A stretch of DNA of 20,678 nt, taken from the NCBI GenBank assembly GCA_020026225.1, contig JAHHQU010000040.1, positions 1 through 20,678 on the forward strand, written 5' to 3'. Shown piece after piece: positions 7,597-16,070 of the stretch. Every line of letters begins with the position of its first letter. The stretch's first letter is position 1. The stretch comes from Phocaeicola sp. (GTDB taxonomy: Bacteria > Bacteroidota > Bacteroidia > Bacteroidales > Bacteroidaceae). The translations under genes were made by a program, and so were the position numbers. The notes under the pieces were generated by a model that saw only the letters and a program-made list of their open reading frames with translations, ran no database searches and was not told the DNA's origin.

Positions 7597-7639
7597 ATAA
7601 TGTGAAACTTCTACAACTTCAACATTATATCAATATAAT
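7597..7639 (+). promoter_or_regulatory. Two mutually exclusive hairpins in the nrdJ leader
   Basis: Hairpin A pairs ATAATGT (7597-7603) and GAA (7604-7606) with TTC (7618-7620) and ACATTAT (7622-7628), with one bulged A. Hairpin B pairs ATTATA (7624-7629) with TATAAT (7634-7639). They share 7624-7628 and cannot form together. The GTG start is 12 nt after hairpin B. This could be a leader switch, but the stretch is AT-rich and function is not shown. Confidence 0.35.
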
Positions 7640-7650
7640 TCCTGACAATC

Positions 7651-10191
7651 GTGGAAAAGAAAACTTACACCTTTGACGAAGCTTATCAAGCTGCGTTAGA
7701 GTATTTCAATGGGGACGAGTTGGCAGCCCGCGTTTGGGTAAACAAATATGCCGTAAAAGATTCTTTCGGAAACATCTACGAATTATCTCCGAAAGACATG
7801 CACTGGCGTCTTGCAAATGAGATTGCACGCATCGAAGCCAACTACCCTAATCCTATCAGTGCCGATGAACTCTTTAGTTTATTCGACCGTTTCAAATACA
7901 TCGTACCTCAAGGAAGTCCAATGACAGGTATCGGCAACGACTTTCAAGTTGCCTCCCTTTCAAACTGCTTCGTAATCGGGCTGGACGGTTCCGCCGACTC
8001 TTATGGAGCCATTATCCGTATCGATGAAGAACAGGTACAACTGATGAAACGTCGTGGCGGCGTAGGTCATGATCTTTCCCACATCCGCCCGAAAGGTTCC
8101 CCGGTAAAGAACTCTGCACTGACATCTACCGGTCTGGTACCATTCATGGAACGCTATTCCAACTCAACCCGTGAAGTAGCCCAAGACGGACGCCGCGGTG
8201 CGTTGATGCTTACCGTATCAATCAAACATCCTGATTCGGAAGCATTCATTGACGCTAAAATGACCGAAGGAAAAGTTACAGGAGCCAACGTTTCTGTAAA
8301 ACTTGACGACGAGTTCATGCAAGCTGCCGTCAATCATCAGAAATACATTCAGAAATACCCAATCGACTCAGACCATCCGATGACAACCAAAGAAATCGAA
8401 GCATCGGCTCTCTGGGGAAAAATTGTTCACAATGCATGGAAATCGGCCGAACCAGGCGTTCTGTTCTGGGATACAATTCTGCGTGAATCTGTTCCAGACT
8501 GCTATGCCGACCTTGGTTTCCGCACCGTTTCTACCAATCCATGCGGTGAAATTCCATTGTGTCCATACGACTCTTGCCGTTTGTTGGCTATCAACCTCTA
8601 CTCATACGTAGTCAATCCTTTTACTTCCGAAGCCTACTTCAACTTTGACCTGTTCAAAAAGCACGTAAGCCTCGCCCAGCGTATCATGGATGACATCATC
8701 GATTTGGAACTGGAGAAGATTGAACGCATCATGAAGAAAATCGACTCCGATCCAGAAAGTGATGAGGTGAAAGGAGCTGAACGCCATCTTTGGGAAAAAA
8801 TTTACAATAAATCCAAATTAGGCAGACGTACCGGTGTAGGTATCACCGCAGAAGGTGATATGATTGCCGCAATGGGTCTTCGTTACGGTACAGAAGAAGC
8901 TACCGACTTCGCAGAAAGCGTACACAAGACCATTGCCATCGAAGCCTACCGTTCTTCTGTAAAAATGGCTCAAGAACGCGGTGCTTTCGACATCTACGAC
9001 AGCGCCCGTGAAAAAAACAACCCATTCATCAACCGTATCAAAGAAGCTGCTCCAGACTTGTACGAAGAAATGGTAAAATACGGCAGACGCAACATCGCCT
9101 GCTTGACCATCGCTCCTACCGGCACGACCAGCTTGATGACACAGACCACTTCTGGCATCGAACCCGTATTCATGCCTGTATACCGCCGTCGTAGAAAGGT
9201 AAATCCGAACGACGCCGATGTACATGTGGACTTTGTGGACGAAACAGGCGACTCCTTTGAAGAGTACACCGTATACCATCACAAGTTCCTTACTTGGATG
9301 AAAATTAACGGATACGATCCAGAGAAGCGTTACACTCAAGAAGAAATTGATGAGTTGGTGGCCAAATCACCGTATCACAAAGCTACCTCCAACGATGTAG
9401 ACTGGCTGATGAAAGTGAAGATGCAAGGACGCATCCAGAAATGGGTGGATCATTCTATCAGTGTAACCATCAACCTGCCGAACAACGTAGATGAAGAGCT
9501 GGTCAACCGCTTATACGTGGAAGCATGGCGTTCTGGCTGCAAGGGATGTACTGTCTACCGTGACGGTTCTCGTTCCGGCGTACTTCTGTCTACGAAAAAG
9601 AGTGAGAAAAAGGAAGATGAATGCCACTGCAAACCACCTCAGGTAGTAGAAGTTCGTCCTCGTGTATTGGAAGCAGACGTAGTACGTTTCCAGAACAATA
9701 AAGAAAAATGGGTCGCTTTAGTCGGTTTGCTGGACGGACGCCCTTACGAAATCTTCACCGGTCTTCAAGATGACGATGAAGGCATCGTATTACCGAAATC
9801 CGTCAACCGCGGCCGCATCATCAAGAATTACGATGAGAACGGTAACAAGCGATACGATTTCCAATTTGAGAACAAGCGCGGCTACAAGATGACAATTGAA
9901 GGTCTATCCGAACGCTTCAACAAAGAATACTGGAACTATGCCAAATTGATTTCAGGTGTGCTCCGCTGGAGAATGCCAATCGACCAGGTAGTGAAACTTG
10001 TCAGCTCATTGCAGTTGGACAGCGAAAACATCAATACTTGGAAAAACGGCGTAGAACGTGCATTGAAGAAATACGTTCAAGATGGAACCGAAGCAAAAGG
10101 AATCAAATGTCCGAACTGCGGCCACGAAACATTAGTATACCAAGAAGGTTGCCTCATCTGCAAGACTTGCGGGTCTTCACGTTGCGGATAA
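7651..10191 (+). CDS. nrdJ: Adenosylcobalamin-dependent (class II) ribonucleotide reductase
   Basis: NrdJ reduces ribonucleotides to deoxyribonucleotides with a thiyl radical generated from adenosylcobalamin, working with or without oxygen. The 846-residue product shows Cys106 in SNCFVIG, the catalytic NPCGE (296-300, Cys298 and Glu300), GRRTGVGITAEGD, the phosphate-binding TIAPTGTTSLMTQTTSG segment and CKGCTVYRDGSRSG. A TSCPD-type domain follows (about 675-780), then a C-terminal zinc-ribbon-like tail with Cys820, 823, 834 and 837 plus Cys840 and Cys845, the likely redox pair that re-reduces the active site. The start is GTG at 7651: an in-frame stop lies five codons upstream and the first ATG would remove 49 conserved residues. 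Monocistronic with its own promoter and terminator. No cobalamin riboswitch fits in the leader of about 65 nt. Confidence 0.97.
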   Translation: MEKKTYTFDEAYQAALEYFNGDELAARVWVNKYAVKDSFGNIYELSPKDMHWRLANEIARIEANYPNPISADELFSLFDRFKYIVPQGSPMTGIGNDFQVASLSNCFVIGLDGSADSYGAIIRIDEEQVQLMKRRGGVGHDLSHIRPKGSPVKNSALTSTGLVPFMERYSNSTREVAQDGRRGALMLTVSIKHPDSEAFIDAKMTEGKVTGANVSVKLDDEFMQAAVNHQKYIQKYPIDSDHPMTTKEIEASALWGKIVHNAWKSAEPGVLFWDTILRESVPDCYADLGFRTVSTNPCGEIPLCPYDSCRLLAINLYSYVVNPFTSEAYFNFDLFKKHVSLAQRIMDDIIDLELEKIERIMKKIDSDPESDEVKGAERHLWEKIYNKSKLGRRTGVGITAEGDMIAAMGLRYGTEEATDFAESVHKTIAIEAYRSSVKMAQERGAFDIYDSAREKNNPFINRIKEAAPDLYEEMVKYGRRNIACLTIAPTGTTSLMTQTTSGIEPVFMPVYRRRRKVNPNDADVHVDFVDETGDSFEEYTVYHHKFLTWMKINGYDPEKRYTQEEIDELVAKSPYHKATSNDVDWLMKVKMQGRIQKWVDHSISVTINLPNNVDEELVNRLYVEAWRSGCKGCTVYRDGSRSGVLLSTKKSEKKEDECHCKPPQVVEVRPRVLEADVVRFQNNKEKWVALVGLLDGRPYEIFTGLQDDDEGIVLPKSVNRGRIIKNYDENGNKRYDFQFENKRGYKMTIEGLSERFNKEYWNYAKLISGVLRWRMPIDQVVKLVSSLQLDSENINTWKNGVERALKKYVQDGTEAKGIKCPNCGHETLVYQEGCLICKTCGSSRCG

Positions 10192-10216
10192 TCGACTTCA
10201 CATACAAACAATCACT

Positions 10217-10276
10217 AAACGAAGCGAAGAGATTCTTATATCATATAAAATCACTTCACTTCGTTTCAACTTTTAT
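10217..10276 (+). terminator. Probable nrdJ terminator
   Basis: Arms 10217-10229 and 10254-10266 pair over 13 positions with one C/A mismatch (AAACGAAG with CTTCGTTT, then GAAG with CTTC). The loop contains a small TTATAT/ATATAA hairpin. CAACTTTTATC follows, so the T tract is short and offset. It starts 26 nt after the nrdJ stop. Confidence 0.65.
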
Positions 10277-10327
10277 CTATTACTAAAGGCGGTATACACT
10301 ACCTATTGAATCTTACAAAAAACGTTT

Positions 10328-10696
10328 ATGAAAGCTGAAACCATGTATATTCGCTTGGAGAACCTGAAGTTCTTTGCCTTTCACGGTGTTCTGCCACAAG
10401 AAAACTCGGTGGGAGCACACTACACGGTAAACCTACGACTCAAGACCGACTTTTCGAAAGCCGCCGAAACTGACGAATTAGCAGATACCATCAACTATGC
10501 CGAAGTTTTTGAAGCGACAAAAGAGGAAATGCATATTCCATCCAAATTACTGGAACATGTGGCTTATCGGATAGGCAAACGAATCATGAATCAATTTCCA
10601 TCCGTAGAAGCCGTAGACATTTCCATCTACAAGGAAAATCCTCCTATGGGAGCTGACTGCGGCAACGTAGGAATAGAAACAAGCTACACACGATAA
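10328..10696 (+). CDS. folB: Dihydroneopterin aldolase FolB
   Basis: FolB converts 7,8-dihydroneopterin to 6-hydroxymethyl-7,8-dihydropterin and glycolaldehyde in folate synthesis. The 122-residue product has the normal length. Seen: FAFHGVLPQE (16-25) with the catalytic Glu25, TINYAEV (54-60), LLEHVA (74-79) with the pterin-binding Glu76, and SIYKENPP (99-106) with catalytic Lys102. A second ATG at codon 6 is possible, but family members often carry a few residues before YIRLENL. No TAnnTTTG box is visible in the 60 nt upstream, so it may depend on read-through from nrdJ or on a divergent promoter. With folD in the same window it is a second folate gene, but far away and on the other strand. 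Confidence 0.93.
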   Translation: MKAETMYIRLENLKFFAFHGVLPQENSVGAHYTVNLRLKTDFSKAAETDELADTINYAEVFEATKEEMHIPSKLLEHVAYRIGKRIMNQFPSVEAVDISIYKENPPMGADCGNVGIETSYTR

Positions 10697-10990
10697 GCCG
10701 CTTCACTTGAAAAGTACGATACTATGAACTGATTCGCACAGACAACTAGTCTGCAGACGAATATCCCAAAAGGAGAGTTTCACCGGAACAACCATCTTAT
10801 AAAGATTTATCTTCCGGATTCAGAACTGTTACAATCTGAATGAATCCATACGCTTATCATTTTAAACCGTAACTTAATTTTATATATTTTTTATAGTCTA
10901 CTAATAATCTTTAAGCAAAAGCGTATGTTTACACAAGGAAAACGACTATAATTCCTTCTTTTCCATCATGGCTATCAATATAAAAAGATG
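10697..10990. other. Intergenic region between folB and dsbD
   Basis: No gene is visible. Inverted repeats are present: the perfect palindrome GTCTGCAGAC (10749-10758); a hairpin ATTCAGA/TCTGAAT (10818-10824 with 10835-10841) that competes with GGATTC/GAATCC (10816-10821 with 10842-10847); and a distant pair CATACGCTT (10847-10855) with AAGCGTATG (10919-10927). None has a T tract typical of a terminator. The right half is very AT-rich. Confidence 0.5.
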
Positions 10991-10998
10991 TATCTTTG
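10991..10998 (+). promoter_or_regulatory. -7 element (TAnnTTTG) of dsbD
   Basis: TATCTTTG lies 64 nt before the dsbD ATG, predicting a leader of about 58 nt that is A-rich, as is usual for Bacteroidetes. No TTG is found at the -33 position (TGG instead). Confidence 0.6.
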
Positions 10999-11062
10999 CA
11001 ACATTGAAAAAAGATAGAAAGTAAAATTAATCCCTAACAATAAATAAACAAACAAAAAGAAA

Positions 11063-13039
11063 ATGACTAAAAGATTCGTACTTAGCTGGCTGATGATGGC
11101 ATTTTTGCTTCTTCCGGCAATGGCACAGATTCAAGAGCCAATCACATTTGAAACTGAATGGAAAAAGATTTCAGATACTGAAGCTGAAATCATCTTCAAC
11201 GGTACACTTGAAGAAGGATGGCACGTATACTCTACAGAGTTAGGTGACGGCGGCCCTATTTCTGCAACCTTCAACGTAGAGACTCAAGAGGGAATTGAAC
11301 CAGTTGGAAAATTGACTCCCAAAGGAAATGAAATAAACAAGATGGACCCTATCTTCGAAATGATGGTACGTTATTTCGAAGGCAAGGCAACCTTTGTACA
11401 GAAGGTTAAAATCACATCGAAAAACTATAAAATCAGCGGCTATTTGGAATACGGTGCCTGCAACGATGAAAACTGCCTTCCACCTACCAGTGTAGACTTC
11501 TCTTTCTCAGGAGAATCGAAAGTAGCAGCCGCTCCTGCAGGAACTGCCAAAGCAGAGCCTGCTAAAGAAGCCGCAGCTCCTACAAAAGTAAGCAACTCTC
11601 ATGCTGAAGTAGATTATTGGACTCCAGTAATCAGCGAATTGAACAGCTTCGGTGAACATACTGGTCAGGATTCCATGACTTGGTACTACATTTTCTTCAC
11701 AGGACTTGTAGGCGGTTTGTTAGCTTTGTTCACTCCTTGCGTATGGCCGATCATCCCAATGACCGTTAGTTTCTTCTTGAAACGTACTAAAGATAAAAAG
11801 AAAGGTATCCGTGACGCAGTCACTTATGGTATTTCCATCATTGTAATCTACCTGACCTTGGGTCTTGCCGTTACATTAATCTTCGGTGCAAGTGCCTTGA
11901 ACGCCCTTTCTACCAACGCTGTATTCAACATCCTCTTCTGCTTGATGTTGTTGGTTTTCGCCGCTTCTTTCTTCGGAGCATTCGAAATCACACTTCCATC
12001 TAAATGGAGCAATGCAGTAGACAACAAAGCGGAATCAACAACCGGTCTGTTAAGCATCTTCTTGATGGCCTTCACCTTGTCGTTGGTTTCATTCTCATGT
12101 ACAGGTCCGATCATCGGATTCCTTTTGGTGGAAGTTTCTACTTCAGGCAGCATCATCGCTCCTGCCATCGGTATGCTCGGTTTCGCCATCGCTTTGGCTT
12201 TACCGTTCACCTTGTTCGCACTCTTCCCATCTTGGTTGAAGTCAATGCCTAAATCTGGCGGTTGGATGAACGTCATCAAAGTATCTTTAGGTTTCTTGGA
12301 ATTGGCATTCGCCCTCAAGTTCTTATCAGTAGCCGACTTGGCTTATGGATGGAGAATCCTCGACCGTGAAACATTCTTGGCTTTATGGATTGCCATCTTT
12401 GGTCTGTTGGGTATGTATCTGTTGGGTAAAATCAAATTCCCTCACGATGACGATGAAAACAAAATCGGCGTTGCCCGATTCTTCATGGCCTTGGCTTCAT
12501 TGGCTTTTGCCATCTACATGATTCCTGGTTTGTGGGGTGCTCCTCTAAAAGCAGTCAGCGCATTTGCTCCTCCTATGCAGACACAGGACTTCAACCTTTA
12601 TAAGAATGAAGTTCACGCTAAATTCACCGATTACGAAGCAGGTATGGAATATGCACGCCAGAACAACAAGCCTGTCATGCTCGACTTTACAGGTTATGGC
12701 TGCGTAAACTGCCGTAAGATGGAATTGGCTGTATGGACTGATCCTAAAGTCAGCAAGATGCTGAATGAAGATTACGTATTGATTACCCTTTTCGTCGACA
12801 ATAAGACCAAATTGGCTGAACCTATAAAAATCACAGAAAACGGTTCTGAACGTACTCTCCGTACGGTAGGCGACAAATGGAGCTACTTGCAGCGCTCTAA
12901 GTTCGGTGCAAACGCTCAGCCGTTCTACGTGCTGATTGACAATGAAGGTAAGCCACTTAACAAGTCTTACTCATACGATGAAGACATCAAACTATACATT
13001 GATTTCTTGGAAACAGGTTTGAAGAACTACAACAAGTAA
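11063..13039 (+). CDS. dsbD: Thiol:disulfide interchange protein DsbD
   Basis: DsbD carries reducing power from cytosolic thioredoxin across the inner membrane to periplasmic thiol proteins. The 658-residue product has the complete three-module layout: signal peptide (about 1-21); N-terminal alpha domain with Cys133 and Cys138 (GACNDENC); an Ala/Pro/Lys-rich linker (about 152-175); a polytopic membrane domain (about 207-490) with Cys226 in TPCVWPIIP and Cys346 in SCTGP; and a C-terminal thioredoxin-like domain with the CVNC motif (Cys547, Cys550) in GYGCVNCRKM. All six redox cysteines are present. It is followed 26 nt later by the cysteine desulfidase-like gene with no terminator between, so the two are probably one operon. 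Confidence 0.95.
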   Translation: MTKRFVLSWLMMAFLLLPAMAQIQEPITFETEWKKISDTEAEIIFNGTLEEGWHVYSTELGDGGPISATFNVETQEGIEPVGKLTPKGNEINKMDPIFEMMVRYFEGKATFVQKVKITSKNYKISGYLEYGACNDENCLPPTSVDFSFSGESKVAAAPAGTAKAEPAKEAAAPTKVSNSHAEVDYWTPVISELNSFGEHTGQDSMTWYYIFFTGLVGGLLALFTPCVWPIIPMTVSFFLKRTKDKKKGIRDAVTYGISIIVIYLTLGLAVTLIFGASALNALSTNAVFNILFCLMLLVFAASFFGAFEITLPSKWSNAVDNKAESTTGLLSIFLMAFTLSLVSFSCTGPIIGFLLVEVSTSGSIIAPAIGMLGFAIALALPFTLFALFPSWLKSMPKSGGWMNVIKVSLGFLELAFALKFLSVADLAYGWRILDRETFLALWIAIFGLLGMYLLGKIKFPHDDDENKIGVARFFMALASLAFAIYMIPGLWGAPLKAVSAFAPPMQTQDFNLYKNEVHAKFTDYEAGMEYARQNNKPVMLDFTGYGCVNCRKMELAVWTDPKVSKMLNEDYVLITLFVDNKTKLAEPIKITENGSERTLRTVGDKWSYLQRSKFGANAQPFYVLIDNEGKPLNKSYSYDEDIKLYIDFLETGLKNYNK

Positions 13040-13065
13040 TCAATTTTATAACATTGAATAAAGAT

Positions 13066-14364
13066 ATGATTCCACAATCTGAAAGAGAGCAGATCATTGC
13101 CCTCATAAAGAGAGAAGTTGTTCCGGCAATAGGCTGCACTGAGCCTATTGCGGTAGCACTTTGCGTTGCCAAAGTAGCAGAATTGCTGAAGCAGAAACCA
13201 GAAAAGATTTCTGTTCAGTTAAGTGCAAATATATTAAAGAATGCAATGGGAGTAGGTATCCCTGGTACGGGAATGATCGGTTTGCCTATTGCAGTAGCCT
13301 TAGGAGCCTTGATCGGAAAATCAGAACTCCAACTTGAAGTACTTAGAGATTCTACTCCAGAAGCTGTAGCAGAAGGAAAGAAGATGATTGATGACCAAAT
13401 CATCGACATCACACTCAAGAAAGGCATCGAAGAAAAATTGTATATCGAAGTCACTGCAACTGCAGGAAACGATACTGCAACAGCTATTATCAGCGGTGGA
13501 CATACTCATTTTATTTATATTGCATTCAACGGAGAAGTTCTTCTTGATGAAAGAAATGCCCAAACAGGAAGCACTGCAGAAACCAAAGAAGTTGAATTGA
13601 ATCTGCGCAAGGTTTATGAATTTGCGACTACAACTCCTGTTGAAGACCTCAAATTCATCCTTGAAGCCCGCAACTTGAACAAGAAAGTAGCCGAACGCTC
13701 TTTCCAAGGAAACTATGGCCATGCTCTCGGAAAGACATTGAGAAGCAGCGACAGCGAAAAGTTAATCATGGGCGACAGCACATTCACCCATATCCTGTCG
13801 TATACTTCAGCAGCATGCGACGCTCGTATGGGCGGTGTTATGGTTCCGGTTATGAGTAACTCAGGCAGTGGCAACCAAGGTATCGCCGCTACCCTACCTG
13901 TGGTTATCTATGCTGAAGACAACCACAAGACTGAAGAGGAACTGACTCGTGCCTTGATTTTGAGCCACCTGACAGCAATCTACATCAAACAAAGTTTGGG
14001 CCGCTTATCGGCACTTTGTGGTTGTGTTGTAGCAGCAACAGGAAGCAGCTGCGGCATCACCTACCTGATGGGCGGAAAATACCAGCAAATCGTCTTTGCC
14101 GTACAAAACATGATTGCCAACCTGACCGGAGTTATCTGTGACGGTGCCAAACCAAGCTGTGCATTGAAGTTGACAACCGGCGTTTCCACAGCCGTTCTTT
14201 CAGCAATTCTGGCCATGGAACATAAGTGTGTCACTTCTGTAGAAGGTATTATTGAAGACGATGTGGACCGCAGTATCCGCAACTTGACCAAAATCGGTTC
14301 TATCGGTATGAATGAAACAGATAAGTTGGTTTTGGACATCATGACCCACAAGAATTGCTATTAA
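13066..14364 (+). CDS. cyuA: L-cysteine desulfidase / UPF0597 (serine dehydratase alpha-like) family protein
   Basis: The product has 432 residues. The family (E. coli CyuA/YhaM, archaeal cysteine desulfidase) uses a [4Fe-4S] cluster to break L-cysteine into pyruvate, ammonia and sulfide; many database entries say 'serine dehydratase subunit alpha family'. Seen: PAIGCTEPIA (20-29, Cys24), NSGSGNQGI (265-273), ALCGCVVAATGSSCG (316-330) and ICDGAKPSC (357-365). Cysteines at 318, 320, 329, 358 and 365 are the candidate cluster ligands. I chose the ATG at 13066; the frame is also open to a TTG four codons upstream. It probably shares a transcript with dsbD and ends 50 nt before a clear terminator. 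Substrate (cysteine or serine) is not decided by sequence. Confidence 0.85.
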   Translation: MIPQSEREQIIALIKREVVPAIGCTEPIAVALCVAKVAELLKQKPEKISVQLSANILKNAMGVGIPGTGMIGLPIAVALGALIGKSELQLEVLRDSTPEAVAEGKKMIDDQIIDITLKKGIEEKLYIEVTATAGNDTATAIISGGHTHFIYIAFNGEVLLDERNAQTGSTAETKEVELNLRKVYEFATTTPVEDLKFILEARNLNKKVAERSFQGNYGHALGKTLRSSDSEKLIMGDSTFTHILSYTSAACDARMGGVMVPVMSNSGSGNQGIAATLPVVIYAEDNHKTEEELTRALILSHLTAIYIKQSLGRLSALCGCVVAATGSSCGITYLMGGKYQQIVFAVQNMIANLTGVICDGAKPSCALKLTTGVSTAVLSAILAMEHKCVTSVEGIIEDDVDRSIRNLTKIGSIGMNETDKLVLDIMTHKNCY

Positions 14365-14414
14365 TGCAATATAAACAAGCACACATTCAGTAGAATCGTA
14401 TCCGCTAAAAATTT

Positions 14415-14464
14415 ATCAAGCATCGTACCGAAGGACTCACCCTTCTGCGATGCTTGATTTTTTA
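14415..14464 (+). terminator. Intrinsic terminator after the dsbD-cyuA pair
   Basis: ATCAAGCATCG (14415-14425) pairs with CGATGCTTGAT (14448-14458), 11 bp. An inner GAAGG/CCTTC hairpin (14430-14434 with 14441-14445) and a run of T (to 14463) complete it. Confidence 0.9.
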
Positions 14465-14481
14465 ATGGACTAGACCTAATT

Positions 14482-15141
14482 ATGAGAACGACAACAGAAA
14501 CCGATTATTTGCAGCAACTGATTCAAGAAGGTGAACACATTCACCAGGATTTCAAATTTGAAATTTCCGATGCACGCAAAATAGCCAAAAGTCTGTCGGC
14601 CTTTGCCAATACCGAAGGAGGCAGGCTCCTTATCGGCGTGAAAGATAACGGGAAAATAGCTGGTATCCGTTCGGAAGAAGAAATCTACATGATTGAATCG
14701 GCTGCCACCATGTATTGCAAGCCGGCGGTAGAATTTCAAAGCCGTCTTTACCGGACAGAAGGGAAGAATGTATTGGAAGTCTATGTTCCGGAAGTGGAAG
14801 AGAAACCCATTTATGCCATAGACGAGAACCAGAAGGCTTGGGCATACGTCCGTATAGCCGATGAAAACATCCTGGCTGACACCGTTTACCTGAACCGCTG
14901 GCGACACAACAAAAAAGAAGAACGAGTGATGATGGTGTATTCAGAACGGGAACAACATTTGCTCGATATTTTGGCACAGCATGGAGCTTTAAGCCTCAAC
15001 CAATGCAGCCGGCTGTCACACATTCCACAAAGACAGACCAGTGAATTGCTGGCAGACTTCATCCGTTTCGACTTAGTGGAACAATTCCTGAAAGAGCATA
15101 CCTTCTATTTCCAACTGAAAGAAGAGAGCTTGATTCCCTAA
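14482..15141 (+). CDS. AlbA_2 (Schlafen-like) domain protein with C-terminal winged helix
   Basis: The product has 219 residues. An N-terminal AlbA_2/Schlafen-type domain is seen at about 12-140: the family's characteristic acidic-aromatic start (HQDFKFE, 21-27), KSLSAFANTEGGRLLIGV (36-53) and DNGKIAGI (55-62). Residues about 150-212 look like a winged-helix DNA-binding domain (HLLDILAQHGALSLNQCS then QRQTSELLADFIRFDLVE). Such proteins are often annotated 'ATP-binding protein' or 'putative DNA-binding protein' and are thought to be transcription regulators, with target unknown. It is shorter than typical AlbA_2/HATPase_c_4 regulators (350-550 residues) because the middle domain is absent. The start is only about 18 nt after the T run of the preceding terminator and no promoter box is visible, so how it is transcribed is unclear. 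Confidence 0.75.
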   Translation: MRTTTETDYLQQLIQEGEHIHQDFKFEISDARKIAKSLSAFANTEGGRLLIGVKDNGKIAGIRSEEEIYMIESAATMYCKPAVEFQSRLYRTEGKNVLEVYVPEVEEKPIYAIDENQKAWAYVRIADENILADTVYLNRWRHNKKEERVMMVYSEREQHLLDILAQHGALSLNQCSRLSHIPQRQTSELLADFIRFDLVEQFLKEHTFYFQLKEESLIP

Positions 15142-15189
15142 ATACTTTTTCTCGACTGCCACCGCAGCAGGCATAAGAAAATTTAAAGC

Positions 15190-15231
15190 CCTTAGATATC
15201 CCTACCTGCCAACAGGTAGGGATATCTAAGG
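15190..15231. terminator. Perfect 19-bp inverted repeat, probable bidirectional terminator
   Basis: Arms 15190-15208 and 15213-15231 are exact reverse complements around a CCAA loop. It lies between the convergent AlbA_2 and SGNH hydrolase genes. On the minus strand it runs into GCTTTAAATTTTC, and on the plus strand into ACTAACTTT, so it could stop transcripts from both sides, better from the minus side. Nothing else is seen in 15232-15348. Confidence 0.7.
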
Positions 15232-15348
15232 ACTAACTTTATCACGTGAGCGACAATTCTTCGGCGTTCCACCTTTCTCGAAGCAAACTTGCTGGATGAG
15301 AAAAGAATCCAAGGCCCCGCATCCTCGTCTGCTCAAACTAAAATTCTA

Positions 15349-16035
15349 TCACTTCTTCATGAATCGAATCACTACATCCTTCCACACCATGTATCCTTTT
15401 CCCAGCAGATGAAGGCCATCGTTCGTATATTCCTTCTTTAACTTTCCTTCTTCATCTGCAAATGCTGAAAAGAGATCGATGTACTCCACCTGCTCGTTGC
15501 CGGCCATCTCCCGAATTGCATCGTTAATGGCTGGAATACGCTTCCACTGTGAAGTGTGACCTGCAAACTTCCCATAGACGGGATTTACCGGCAAGATACT
15601 TTGAACATACAATCGTGTACGCGGTGATTCTGCCTTGATTCTTTTCACGATTCTTTCCACTCCATCAATCACCAGCTGATTGTCTTTGCCACGACCGATG
15701 TCGTTGATACCAATCAGCAAGAAAATCTTCTTAGGATTTCCCTTAAGAATGGTATGCAAACGGTCATAGACCCCATCGGTCGTATCTCCGCTGATACCTC
15801 TGTTTTTCACATGACAATCAGCAAACAGCTCACTCCATTCTGCTCCATCCGTGATGCTGTTTCCTAAAAAAATGATGTCCTTCGATGAAGTCGGCAGTGT
15901 TTCAAAATGCGATGCACGCTGATAATAGTACGTAGAATAAACCCTACCACCACGAGAAGCAGCCGACTGTGCATTTCCTACCTGCAAAAGCAAAGGAAAG
16001 CACCATACAAATAAAAACAAAATTTTTTTCATCAT
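15349..16035 (-). CDS. Exported SGNH/GDSL hydrolase (esterase)
   Basis: The product has 228 residues with a signal peptide (about 1-22, cut near GNAQS). All four SGNH blocks are present: GNSITDG (58-64, nucleophile Ser60), NRGISGDTT (78-86, Gly), GINDIG (109-114, Asn111) and NDGLHL (205-210, Asp206 and His209). This suggests a periplasmic or secreted carbohydrate acetyl-esterase. The frame is open 38 codons further upstream but that part overlaps the preceding esterase gene and lacks family resemblance, so I start at the first ATG of MMKKILFLF. It lies 35 nt after the EstA-like gene on the same strand and is probably co-transcribed with it. Resemblance to the N-terminal domain of EstA is limited to the catalytic blocks. 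Confidence 0.9.
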   Translation of the reverse strand: MMKKILFLFVWCFPLLLQVGNAQSAASRGGRVYSTYYYQRASHFETLPTSSKDIIFLGNSITDGAEWSELFADCHVKNRGISGDTTDGVYDRLHTILKGNPKKIFLLIGINDIGRGKDNQLVIDGVERIVKRIKAESPRTRLYVQSILPVNPVYGKFAGHTSQWKRIPAINDAIREMAGNEQVEYIDLFSAFADEEGKLKKEYTNDGLHLLGKGYMVWKDVVIRFMKK

Positions 16036-16070
16036 CGTTCTATATCTAAGATTAAAAATAAGATGCTCTT

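Noticed and set aside
7585..7650. Cobalamin riboswitch in the nrdJ leader
   Set aside because: The leader is about 65 nt, far shorter than a cobalamin riboswitch, and no B12-box-like sequence was seen.
8818..9339. 173-codon minus-strand frame inside nrdJ
   Set aside because: It is a shadow of the conserved nrdJ catalytic region and has no start signals.
10847..10927. 9-bp distant inverted repeat upstream of dsbD as an operator
   Set aside because: A 9-bp pair within a gap of about 370 nt is expected by chance at appreciable frequency; kept only as a note in the gap entry.
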